The notes under the pieces were generated by a model, which did not search any database, was not told the origin of the DNA, and saw nothing but the letters and a program-made list of their open reading frames with translations. Below, piece after piece: positions 58,907 to 64,000 of a DNA stretch of 64,000 bases (positions are counted from its first letter, which is position 1; each line of letters opens with the position of its first letter). The DNA lies in NCBI RefSeq assembly GCF_036549475.1, contig NZ_JAZHLI010000021.1:1-64000 (forward strand), written 5' to 3'. The DNA is from Aurantimonas sp036549475. GTDB lineage: Bacteria > Pseudomonadota > Alphaproteobacteria > Rhizobiales > Rhizobiaceae. The position numbers and the translations under genes are program-made.

Positions 58907-58952
58907 TGGCGACCCCGGCAGGATTCGAACCTGCGACCATCGGCTTAGAAGG
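58907..58952 (-). repeat. tRNA-Arg(TCT)-like 3' half, att site
   Basis: On the minus strand: anticodon loop CTTCTAA, variable loop, T-arm GCAGG-TTCGAAT-CCTGC, acceptor 3' strand CGGGGTC and GCCA. The D-arm, 5' acceptor strand (GACCCCG expected) and half the anticodon stem are absent: the sequence upstream does not pair. It is thus an attachment core, not a gene. The intact tRNA must lie outside the window. Confidence 0.85.
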
Positions 58953-59017
58953 CGGGTAGAAGCCGAGTTCCGACGGTCTATGTTCCGACTTTCCGCCGTA
59001 GCAAAAAGGGTCGCAAC

Positions 59018-59302
59018 ATGACGAAAGTTGGAACGTTCAGCCCATGGTCAGGCGATGCCGTCCAGCCACAGGATGATCCGGCCGCGAGGTTCGCGCTGGA
59101 GCACGCCGACACGCGGGAGAAGGCGATTGCCGAGCTCCGGGGGATTGCGGCCGAAACCGACCCGGCCGTGGCGCGATCCGACAGCGCCCAGGTCATCGAC
59201 GAATTGCTGCGCGCCATCGGCTATGGTGACGTTGCAGACGCATGGAACGCCGTAAACAGCGTTCCGAGAGTTAGCCGGCAGCCTCTGCACCAACCCCCGT
59301 GA
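59018..59302 (+). CDS. Hypothetical protein, family also at 1012
   Basis: A 94-residue protein (MTKVGTFSPWSGDAVQPQDD..., with SDSAQVIDELLRAIGYGDVA). Its C-terminal half matches the remnant at 1012-1139. Acidic N-terminus, helical C-terminus. Function unknown. Confidence 0.6.
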   Translation: MTKVGTFSPWSGDAVQPQDDPAARFALEHADTREKAIAELRGIAAETDPAVARSDSAQVIDELLRAIGYGDVADAWNAVNSVPRVSRQPLHQPP

Positions 59303-59384
59303 TGCGTCTCTCTCGCAGATGCTACAGCTTGGTCAGATTTCCCGTGCAATGCTGAAGACCGGGACACTTTTTCAGGATTCCAGC

Positions 59385-60029
59385 ATGGCAGTCGGTCACA
59401 CGTGTTCGAAGTTCGCCGGTAATTTGCGTGGTGGTCTGACAGCTGTGGGCATAGTCGCTCTCGGGCTATGCGCGGTTTGGCAACCCGGACCGGCCGAGGC
59501 TGATACTCATTCGTCTGATCAGGCAGTGTTCGTTTTTGGCGGTGCGCTTGTAAATGATGATATGGCAGCGACCGCCAACCTCTTCGGCGCCGATTACGAG
59601 GACAATTTCCTAGCCGGCGGAGGCTATCAGAACTTCCTTTTCAGAGACCGTCTCGGTTTCCACTACGGATTAGAAGTTGGCGGCGCGGCACGCTTCGGCG
59701 ACAATACATCCGGGGAAATATGGAGCGGTATCGTCCTGCGGCATGAGGGAGTGCCGGTCGCAGATACCCTTCATTTCTCTCCCTCGCTGACCGTCGGTTT
59801 GAGTGCGGTCACGGAGACGGTCGGGCGCGAGGCACGGAACGAAATCATGGATGACGGCGACGCTACGCTCCTCTTCTATCTCGGGCCTGAGATCAGCGTC
59901 TCCGGATCTTCAGCGCGAGAGACAGAGTTCTTCTGGAGGCTGCACCATCGTTCAGGAGCCGGCGGAACGCTGGGGGACATGCGCGGCGCCGCCAATGCCA
60001 ACGTATTTGGCTTCCGCTCGCGCTTCTGA
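59385..60029 (+). CDS. PagL-like outer-membrane beta-barrel (lipid A deacylase candidate)
   Basis: A 214-residue protein with a signal peptide (LTAVGIVALGLCAVW ... AEA-D) and alternating beta strands ending in an aromatic FGFRSRF, as in outer-membrane barrels. WRLHHRSGAGGTLGDMRGAA resembles the HxS-type active segment of PagL lipid A 3-O-deacylases. Start 59385 is chosen so that the signal peptide begins properly; 59319 is longer. Removing a lipid A acyl chain would alter the lysogen surface. Confidence 0.65.
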   Translation: MAVGHTCSKFAGNLRGGLTAVGIVALGLCAVWQPGPAEADTHSSDQAVFVFGGALVNDDMAATANLFGADYEDNFLAGGGYQNFLFRDRLGFHYGLEVGGAARFGDNTSGEIWSGIVLRHEGVPVADTLHFSPSLTVGLSAVTETVGREARNEIMDDGDATLLFYLGPEISVSGSSARETEFFWRLHHRSGAGGTLGDMRGAANANVFGFRSRF

Positions 60030-60073
60030 AGCGAACTCCTGCAGGTCTTGATCAAGGAAGGTCTGTCACAGCC

Positions 60074-60373
60074 ATGGCCGAACGACGGGAATCGGTGGTG
60101 CCGGTAGAGCCATCTCCAGACCCGCACACGATCGACACGCTCGGCAAGCTGGCCGACAACGAGATGGGTCTCGTCTGGTATTGCAACGACTGTAACCGGA
60201 AGCTCGGGCTGGACCTAGCCGGGGCGATCCACCTATGGGGCCGTGATCAGGCCTTCGTGGGGTGGAAGCCGCCTATCGTCTGTGTCGACTGCCGAAGCCG
60301 GAATGTGTCGATGAGGGTTCAGGCGAAAGTGCCGGGGCGACGAGGCGTAGGTACAAGGTTCGAGAATCCATGA
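60074..60373 (+). CDS. Zinc-ribbon protein (copy in prophage 3)
   Basis: A 99-residue protein with DPHTIDTLGKLADNEMG, WYCNDCNRKLGLDLAGAIHLW and IVCVDCRSRNVSMRVQ, close to the copy at 19091 and the broken copy at 1299/3996. Two CxxC pairs. Its stop overlaps the next start. Confidence 0.8.
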   Translation: MAERRESVVPVEPSPDPHTIDTLGKLADNEMGLVWYCNDCNRKLGLDLAGAIHLWGRDQAFVGWKPPIVCVDCRSRNVSMRVQAKVPGRRGVGTRFENP

Positions 60374-60615
60374 TCCGTCGTCTGCTGGTACGCATTTTCA
60401 GGAGCTCTGTCGGATCCAGGCATGAAGCGACGGCGCTCGTCGAGGTTCATGGTCCGCGGCGGGCATGGATCGTCGCTAGCGATATGCATCGACTGGCACA
60501 GGTGGTCGATGCTGAAGACGATGGCCGATACTGGAACAGCGTCATGTGGGAGATCGAGCGGCAGACCGGGTACCAGCACCAGCCTGACACGGCGATGCGG
60601 ATGGTCGAGCGTTGA
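60370..60615 (+). CDS. Small hypothetical protein
   Basis: An 81-residue protein (MIRRLLVRIFRSSVGSRHEA..., WIVASDMHRLAQVVDAEDDG). Coupled to the zinc-ribbon gene by 4 bases; a 15-codon relic of the same arrangement exists at 4198. Unknown role. Confidence 0.6.
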   Translation: MIRRLLVRIFRSSVGSRHEATALVEVHGPRRAWIVASDMHRLAQVVDAEDDGRYWNSVMWEIERQTGYQHQPDTAMRMVER

Positions 60616-60726
60616 GCCGTGTGGACGTTCGGGCTTTATTGGCAGTCCGAATGACCGAGCCGGCCTCGAGAACTGCCCATGGAAGACACCGCCAACGACC
60701 TGGCCGAGACGCGAACGCATCGGGAC

Positions 60727-60772
60727 GCTGAAACGACGAAAGGCCCGGCCACCCACGAAGGGCAGCCGGGCC
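60727..60772. repeat. 46-bp hairpin-bearing repeat, copy 2
   Basis: It differs from 5607-5652 at four positions. The stem here is perfect: GGCCCGGC (60742-60749) with GCCGGGCC (60765-60772). There is only a short weak T-run, on the minus side, so terminator activity is uncertain. Confidence 0.7.
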
Positions 60773-60854
60773 GAAGAGTGTCGAACTGGAACCCTGCGGT
60801 CGCCACATTGCAGACGGCCTAAGTTGGCCAGTGAAACGCGAATCGGACTAGTGT

Positions 60855-60883
60855 ATTCTGTTAACCATCCCGTTTAACAGAAT
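60855..60883. promoter_or_regulatory. Perfect 10-bp inverted repeat upstream of flagellin
   Basis: ATTCTGTTAA (60855-60864) is followed after 9 bases by TTAACAGAAT (60874-60883). It lies 137-165 bp upstream of the flagellin start. Such a symmetric site suggests a dimeric regulator. The two TTAA boxes are 9 rather than 7 bases apart, so it is not a consensus CtrA site. Confidence 0.6.
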
Positions 60884-61019
60884 TGAAAAGACGCCTTCCC
60901 TACATTCGAGGAATAGCGGACCAACCTCAGTGGTTGGAGGCATGATGCCGTCTTCGTTATACCGGTAGAATCCGGAATGTCCCCCCCCTGTTCATTTATC
61001 TGCGTTACGGGACACCACG

Positions 61020-61940
61020 ATGACCTCTATCAATACGAACGTTTCGGCGATGACGGCTCTGCAGAGCCTGTCGATGATCAACAGCAGCCTCGACCAGACC
61101 CAGAACCGCATCTCGACCGGCTTTCGCGTCGGTGCCGCTTCGGACAACGCCGCTTACTGGTCGATCGCCACCACGATGCGTTCGGATAACAAGGCGCTCG
61201 GTGCCGTCGAGGACGCTCTTGGTCTTGGCCAGGCGAAGGTCGACACGGCCTATACCGGCATGAAGGCCGCCATCGACGTCGTGGACGAGATGAAGTCCAA
61301 GCTCGTCGCGGCGCGCGAGCCAGGCGTCGACAAGTCGAAGATCCAGTCCGAACTCAAGGAGTTGCAGGGCCAGCTGTCCTCGATCGCAACCTCCGCATCG
61401 TTTTCCGGTGAGAATTGGCTGTCTGTCGACAGCGGCGCTGCCGGCTATACGGCAACCAAGTCCGTCGTTTCGTCTTTCAATCGCGCGGCAGACGGTACGG
61501 TGTCCGTTTCGACGATCGACATCGACATCACGAGCACCGAACTTTTCGATGCTGCCGATCAGACCGGTGTGCTTGACGCGACGTTCACGACCGGCGGCGT
61601 GGGTGCAGCCGTGGTCTCGGTGAGCACGCTCGACATCACTACCGCCGGACTCGATGACACGGACATCGACTCTATGATCTCCGCCGTCGACACTGCGGTT
61701 CAGTCGATGACAACGGCCGCATCTAACCTCGGCGCCGCCAAGAACCGCATGGACATCCAGTCGGAGTTCGTCTCCAACCTGCGCGACTCCATCGAGAAGG
61801 GCGTCGGCACGCTGGTGGATGCGGACATGACGGAAGAGTCCACCCGGCTGAAGGCTCTGCAGACGCAGCAGCAGCTGGGCGTCCAGGCGCTGTCGATCGC
61901 CAACAATTCCTCGCAGTCGCTGCTGTCGCTCTTCCGCTAA
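61020..61940 (+). CDS. Flagellin
   Basis: A 306-residue flagellin with conserved D0/D1 ends: INTNVSAMTALQSLSMINSS and ISTGFRVGAASDNAAYWSIA at the N-terminus, and DMTEESTRLKALQTQQQLGV then ANNSSQSLLSLFR at the C-terminus. The middle (~130-210) is variable. Length and the ending are typical of rhizobial flagellins (FlaA/B). It stands alone, with no flagellar neighbours, between phage accessory genes and a phage lysis cassette. It may be cargo that changes the filament surface. Confidence 0.95.
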   Translation: MTSINTNVSAMTALQSLSMINSSLDQTQNRISTGFRVGAASDNAAYWSIATTMRSDNKALGAVEDALGLGQAKVDTAYTGMKAAIDVVDEMKSKLVAAREPGVDKSKIQSELKELQGQLSSIATSASFSGENWLSVDSGAAGYTATKSVVSSFNRAADGTVSVSTIDIDITSTELFDAADQTGVLDATFTTGGVGAAVVSVSTLDITTAGLDDTDIDSMISAVDTAVQSMTTAASNLGAAKNRMDIQSEFVSNLRDSIEKGVGTLVDADMTEESTRLKALQTQQQLGVQALSIANNSSQSLLSLFR

Positions 61941-61969
61941 GACGCGGCATTTCGCCACTGACATGGACG

Positions 61970-61995
61970 GGTCCGGCCTTGCGGCCGGACCTTTT
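61970..61995 (+). terminator. Terminator after flagellin
   Basis: Perfect stem GGTCCGGCC (61970-61978) with GGCCGGACC (61983-61991), TTGC loop, then TTTT. It is 30 bp after the flagellin stop. Confidence 0.92.
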
Positions 61996-62120
61996 CGCGT
62001 CGAACCAAAGGGCCACAGATCGTTTCAGCCAGAATGCCGGCACAGTTCGCGGTCCGGGGCGGCATTGAACCGTTCCCAATCCCCTGCGTTGCCTATTGCG
62101 ATCAACAGCGGGTGCGGCAG

Positions 62121-62219
62121 ATGTTTTTGTTTTTCTCCAATGGCATCGGCTGCATGGGCTCGATCATTATCTCCATCATCCTGAGCGTTCTGGTGATGGC
62201 CATTCTCGGCGTGATCTGA
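62121..62219 (+). CDS. 32-residue membrane peptide
   Basis: MFLFFSNGIGCMGSIIISII then LSVLVMAILGVI: one hydrophobic helix. The start may be at 62154 (MGSIII). Similar tiny hydrophobic proteins occur in many alphaproteobacteria. Not coupled to other genes. Confidence 0.5.
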   Translation: MFLFFSNGIGCMGSIIISIILSVLVMAILGVI

Positions 62220-62303
62220 GCCGAAAAAGACAAGCCTGTGGCGCCTACCAAGGTACCGACGGTTGAGGCATGACGGGGAGCCGATGGCTTCATTCCTGCG
62301 GTG

Positions 62304-62711
62304 CTACGTCGCCCAGCTATCTCGAGCGGCAAGCTCCTTGCGCAGTTCGGCGACCTCCTCCTGCAGGCAGTCCACTTTCCGCGTCAGATCGAGGATCGTC
62401 TCCTGAAGGTGCACCTCTCGATTGGCCGCCTCCGCGAGTGCCGTCCGTAAGCTGATGCCGCGGTCGAGCTCTGACTCGTACAGCTGCCGCATCCGAACCA
62501 CCTCGGACTTGATGTCGAGATAGAACGCCTCACGCTGCCGCACCATTTCCTCGCGCTCGGCTATGCGGGATTTACGCGCCGCCAGCAGCTCGGCCTGGTG
62601 CTTCGCGTCCCTGCGCATGAGAAGCCATTTGGCCGCTGCGCCGACTGCGATGACTGTTGGAAGGATTGCCGGGAGGGCGGTTACGAGGTCGTCAAAGGAT
62701 ACATAGGGCAT
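62304..62711 (-). CDS. Rz-like coiled-coil membrane protein
   Basis: A ~135-residue protein: N-terminal hydrophobic segment (VTALPAILPTVIAVGAAAKW), then a long coiled coil (RKSRIAEREEMVRQREAFY ... LQEEVAELRKELAARD). Same layout as 19470 and 5680. A GTG start at 62777 would add 22 residues. Lysis-spanin role inferred. Confidence 0.55.
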   Translation of the reverse strand: MPYVSFDDLVTALPAILPTVIAVGAAAKWLLMRRDAKHQAELLAARKSRIAEREEMVRQREAFYLDIKSEVVRMRQLYESELDRGISLRTALAEAANREVHLQETILDLTRKVDCLQEEVAELRKELAARDSWAT

Positions 62712-62780
62712 CAAGCGCTGCTCTGTCCCGGCCTTGATTTCGGAGGTGGAGCGGCGCGGGGCCGGCGCGTTCGGCACGGG

Positions 62781-62867
62781 TCACCCTGGCGCCGCCGACA
62801 GCGCAAGCACGGCGATCACTACCAGACCGGCAACGGTGCCCCAGAACGCCACGCTGAGGACGCTCAC
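62781..62867 (-). CDS. 28-residue single-TM protein of the lysis cassette
   Basis: MSVLSVAFWGTVAGLVVIAV then LALSAAPG. GTG start overlaps the next gene's stop by 4 bases. Counterpart of 20272-20364. Constant sequence and coupling support it as a real lysis-related gene. Confidence 0.65.
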   Translation of the reverse strand: MSVLSVAFWGTVAGLVVIAVLALSAAPG

Positions 62868-63220
62868 GGCTTCACCTTGTCGATCTGCCGCTGCAGATGC
62901 GGGACGACGAGATCGGCGATCTTGCTGTCCGACAGGCCGAGCGTCTTGACCGTGTCGGGCACGGACGCCTTCACGTAGGCGATCGCGGCACCGGTGGCGT
63001 CCGACGTGACTGCCGGCATAGTCCGTGAGCCCCCTGCCCGTGCGATGGCCGTCAGCGCCGCGTTCTCCAGCGCCGACTGCAGAAGCTTGGCCCGCGCCTC
63101 GTCTTTGATGACGTTGTTGACCTTCAGCCAGGCGATGGCGGCAGGAATGGCGATCGTCGTCAGCACCGTGGCGAGCAGCGGGAGAATGACGGCGAGCGTG
63201 ATGTCGATGGCGTTGTCCAT
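62864..63220 (-). CDS. Holin-like protein (LLH-type)
   Basis: A 118-residue protein with an N-terminal membrane segment (ITLAVILPLLATVLTTIAIP) and a helical soluble part with KDEARAKLLQSALENAALTA, as in LLH-family phage holins. Overlaps the tiny TM gene by 4 bases. Confidence 0.65.
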   Translation of the reverse strand: MDNAIDITLAVILPLLATVLTTIAIPAAIAWLKVNNVIKDEARAKLLQSALENAALTAIARAGGSRTMPAVTSDATGAAIAYVKASVPDTVKTLGLSDSKIADLVVPHLQRQIDKVKP

Positions 63221-63223
63221 GGA

Positions 63224-63541
63224 TCAGATCTCCTTTTGCGCGAGGGACTGTGCCGCCAGCACGTCGGCGTAGGCTGCGGACGCAGCGGCCAGGGCGGTGG
63301 CGGCATCGGTGGGCGGGTCGGCGCAGATGCGGGTGACGACGAGATGCGCGTTGCTCTCGGCGGCGATCAGCTGCGGCGATAGCGCCGCCTGCTGCGCCAG
63401 GACGACGAAGGCGGTGTGCGCCAGCGGCTCGAACTGGCAGATCCGGGCAAGCTGCTCCGACACCGGAACCGGGATCTGCGGATTGACCGACGTGCATGCG
63501 GAGAGAGCGGCGGCGCAGGCCACCAACGCGATCGGCTTCAT
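63224..63541 (-). CDS. Phage lipoprotein, Rz1-like candidate
   Basis: A 105-residue protein with a lipoprotein signal (IALVACAAALSAC, lipobox Cys ~16), then helical sequence. Lies between the endolysin and holin-like genes. Outer-membrane spanin or lysis accessory is inferred. Confidence 0.6.
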   Translation of the reverse strand: MKPIALVACAAALSACTSVNPQIPVPVSEQLARICQFEPLAHTAFVVLAQQAALSPQLIAAESNAHLVVTRICADPPTDAATALAAASAAYADVLAAQSLAQKEI

Positions 63542-63562
63542 GGCCGGGGTCCTTTCGGGAGG

Positions 63563-64000
63563 TCAGAGGCGAGCGGCCTGGACATGCATCCAGTCGAAGT
63601 TCCGGGCGCGGCCGAGCGACAACCAGCCCTCGTCCTCCCAGCACTTCCAGAACGGCAGCGCGTCCGCCTGAGAGAGACGGGCGCGAGGCGCCTTCCATTT
63701 CAGCTGATTGCGGATCGGGTCGAAGTCGATCGCGATGCCCCACGAGTGCATCGAATAGGCAGACCCGCCGCGCATCCGGCGCACGTTGAGCGAGCCCCCG
63801 AACAGGTGGAGGCCGAGGTCTTCGCGCTCGCGGGTGGAGTAGATGCCGGCGAGCCGCTGGAACACGCGCTCGGCCGATTCCGCGACCTTCTCGTGCATCG
63901 TGATCCGGCGGATGCGGACGCTCTTGTCCCACGCCAGAACCATGTCGAACGGGATCTCGACCCGTGTCTGCCGGGTGCCGACGGCGCCATAGAAGCTCGT
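63563..64000 (-). CDS. M15-family endolysin (5' end outside window)
   Basis: The visible part contains MHSWGIAIDFDPIRN (SxHxxGxAxD-type zinc site) and DWMHVQA (HxH part), typical of M15 D-Ala-D-Ala endopeptidases of phages. The frame remains open to the window edge without a clear start, so the N-terminus is cut. It cleaves peptidoglycan peptides, unlike the glycosidase of prophage 2. Confidence 0.85.
   Translation of the reverse strand, partial: TSFYGAVGTRQTRVEIPFDMVLAWDKSVRIRRITMHEKVAESAERVFQRLAGIYSTREREDLGLHLFGGSLNVRRMRGGSAYSMHSWGIAIDFDPIRNQLKWKAPRARLSQADALPFWKCWEDEGWLSLGRARNFDWMHVQAARL

Larger units (their letters stand above)
17671..58952. mobile_element. Prophage 2, apparently complete siphovirus-type (~41 kb)
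   Basis: It is bounded by the tRNA-derived sequences at 17671 and 58906. It has one repressor, a lysis cassette, full tail and head sets, terminase, a replication module and an intact integrase. Genes fall in two divergent groups around ~43.75 kb: late genes on minus, early genes on plus. HK97-type portal, protease, capsid and a long tail with a ~590-residue tape measure indicate a siphovirus with a short to medium tail. Confidence 0.88.
60616..61019. other. Gene-poor region before the flagellin gene
   Basis: About 400 bp with no convincing gene. It holds the hairpin repeat (60727-60772), a perfect 10-bp inverted repeat (60855-60883) and the flagellin leader. A weak 47-codon frame (60679-60822) crosses the hairpin and is not supported by a ribosome site. 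Confidence 0.6.
58906..64000. mobile_element. Prophage 3, left part (runs off window)
   Basis: It starts at the tRNA-derived sequence and contains a zinc-ribbon gene copy, accessory genes and a minus-strand lysis cassette resembling that of prophage 2 (including the tiny TM gene). Since the tRNA 3' half here is not followed by its 5' half, this is probably not the outer host junction. The right end is not visible. Confidence 0.7.

Noticed and set aside
58907..58952. Complete tRNA-Arg gene
   Set aside because: The 5' acceptor strand and D-arm are missing and the anticodon stem does not pair.
60679..60822. 47-codon frame across the hairpin repeat
   Set aside because: No ribosome site, crosses the hairpin, no homologue at the other repeat copy.
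60861..60877. CtrA binding box before flagellin
   Set aside because: The two TTAA elements are 9, not 7, bases apart; the longer perfect dyad is a better description.
62781..63932. 383-codon minus-strand frame through the lysis cassette
   Set aside because: It is a shadow of the endolysin, lipoprotein and holin-like genes; only its last 28 codons are a real gene.

Overview
The window is a high-GC alphaproteobacterial chromosome segment, most likely Hyphomicrobiales (Rhizobiales). The pointers are a rhizobial-type flagellin, GcrA- and GapR-like cell-cycle proteins, a DUF982 protein and an IS21 element. Almost all of it is phage-derived. I read it as three prophages in tandem. Two carry integrases of one family at their right end. 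The 3' half of a tRNA-Arg(TCT)-like gene lies just right of the second integrase (58907-58952), and a 20-bp piece of the same sequence lies just right of the first (17671-17690).

Prophage 1 (left edge of the window to ~17.69 kb) is a wreck. Its left accessory part holds a short cis-prenyltransferase, an IS5-like scrap, a zinc-ribbon gene split by a complete IS21 element (TSD GGTTGG), a damaged SRAP/YedK-like gene and a CsbD gene. A large deletion appears to have fused the head-start genes (TerS, TerL, DUF1073 portal with the start of an Acb1-like domain) directly to a holin-like gene. TerS, TerL and portal each carry a frameshift. The rest is a mosaic of small genes, a DnaB fragment, truncated RuvC, a C5-methyltransferase C-terminus with an antisense gene inside it, and an integrase with an amber codon.

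Prophage 2 (17.67-58.95 kb) looks intact and is a siphovirus-type phage of ~41 kb. From the left: XRE repressor with palindromic operator, accessory genes, lysis cassette, two surface-modification genes on the opposite strand (FkbM methyltransferase, SGNH hydrolase), tail fibre with an SGNH esterase domain, tail, tape measure, HK97-type head genes, terminase, HNH, a NusG paralogue preceded by two strong hairpins, and a Prim-Pol/helicase. These late-direction genes are on the minus strand. From a divergent promoter at ~43.75 kb the plus-strand early operon runs through replication and recombination genes: RuvC-like resolvase, SNF2 helicase, Cas4/RecB-like nuclease, SSB, possible Nmad5, GapR-like DUF2312, GcrA, methyltransferase and DNA polymerase A. 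It ends in the integrase. A DUF5664 gene in it is interrupted by a 588-bp in-frame insertion carrying an endonuclease VII-type HNH gene.

Prophage 3 (58.9 kb to the window end, incomplete) has a similar left end: a small gene, a PagL-like outer-membrane protein, a third copy of the zinc-ribbon gene, then a flagellin gene, followed by a minus-strand lysis cassette (Rz-like, tiny TM protein, holin-like, lipoprotein, M15 endolysin). If the att sequence is read correctly, the flagellin and PagL-like genes are prophage cargo. A recurring theme is cargo that may alter the cell surface in each prophage: cis-prenyltransferase; FkbM and SGNH; PagL-like protein and flagellin. Whether 1-5.6 kb and 59-62.3 kb are phage cargo or host DNA between prophages cannot be settled from this window alone.
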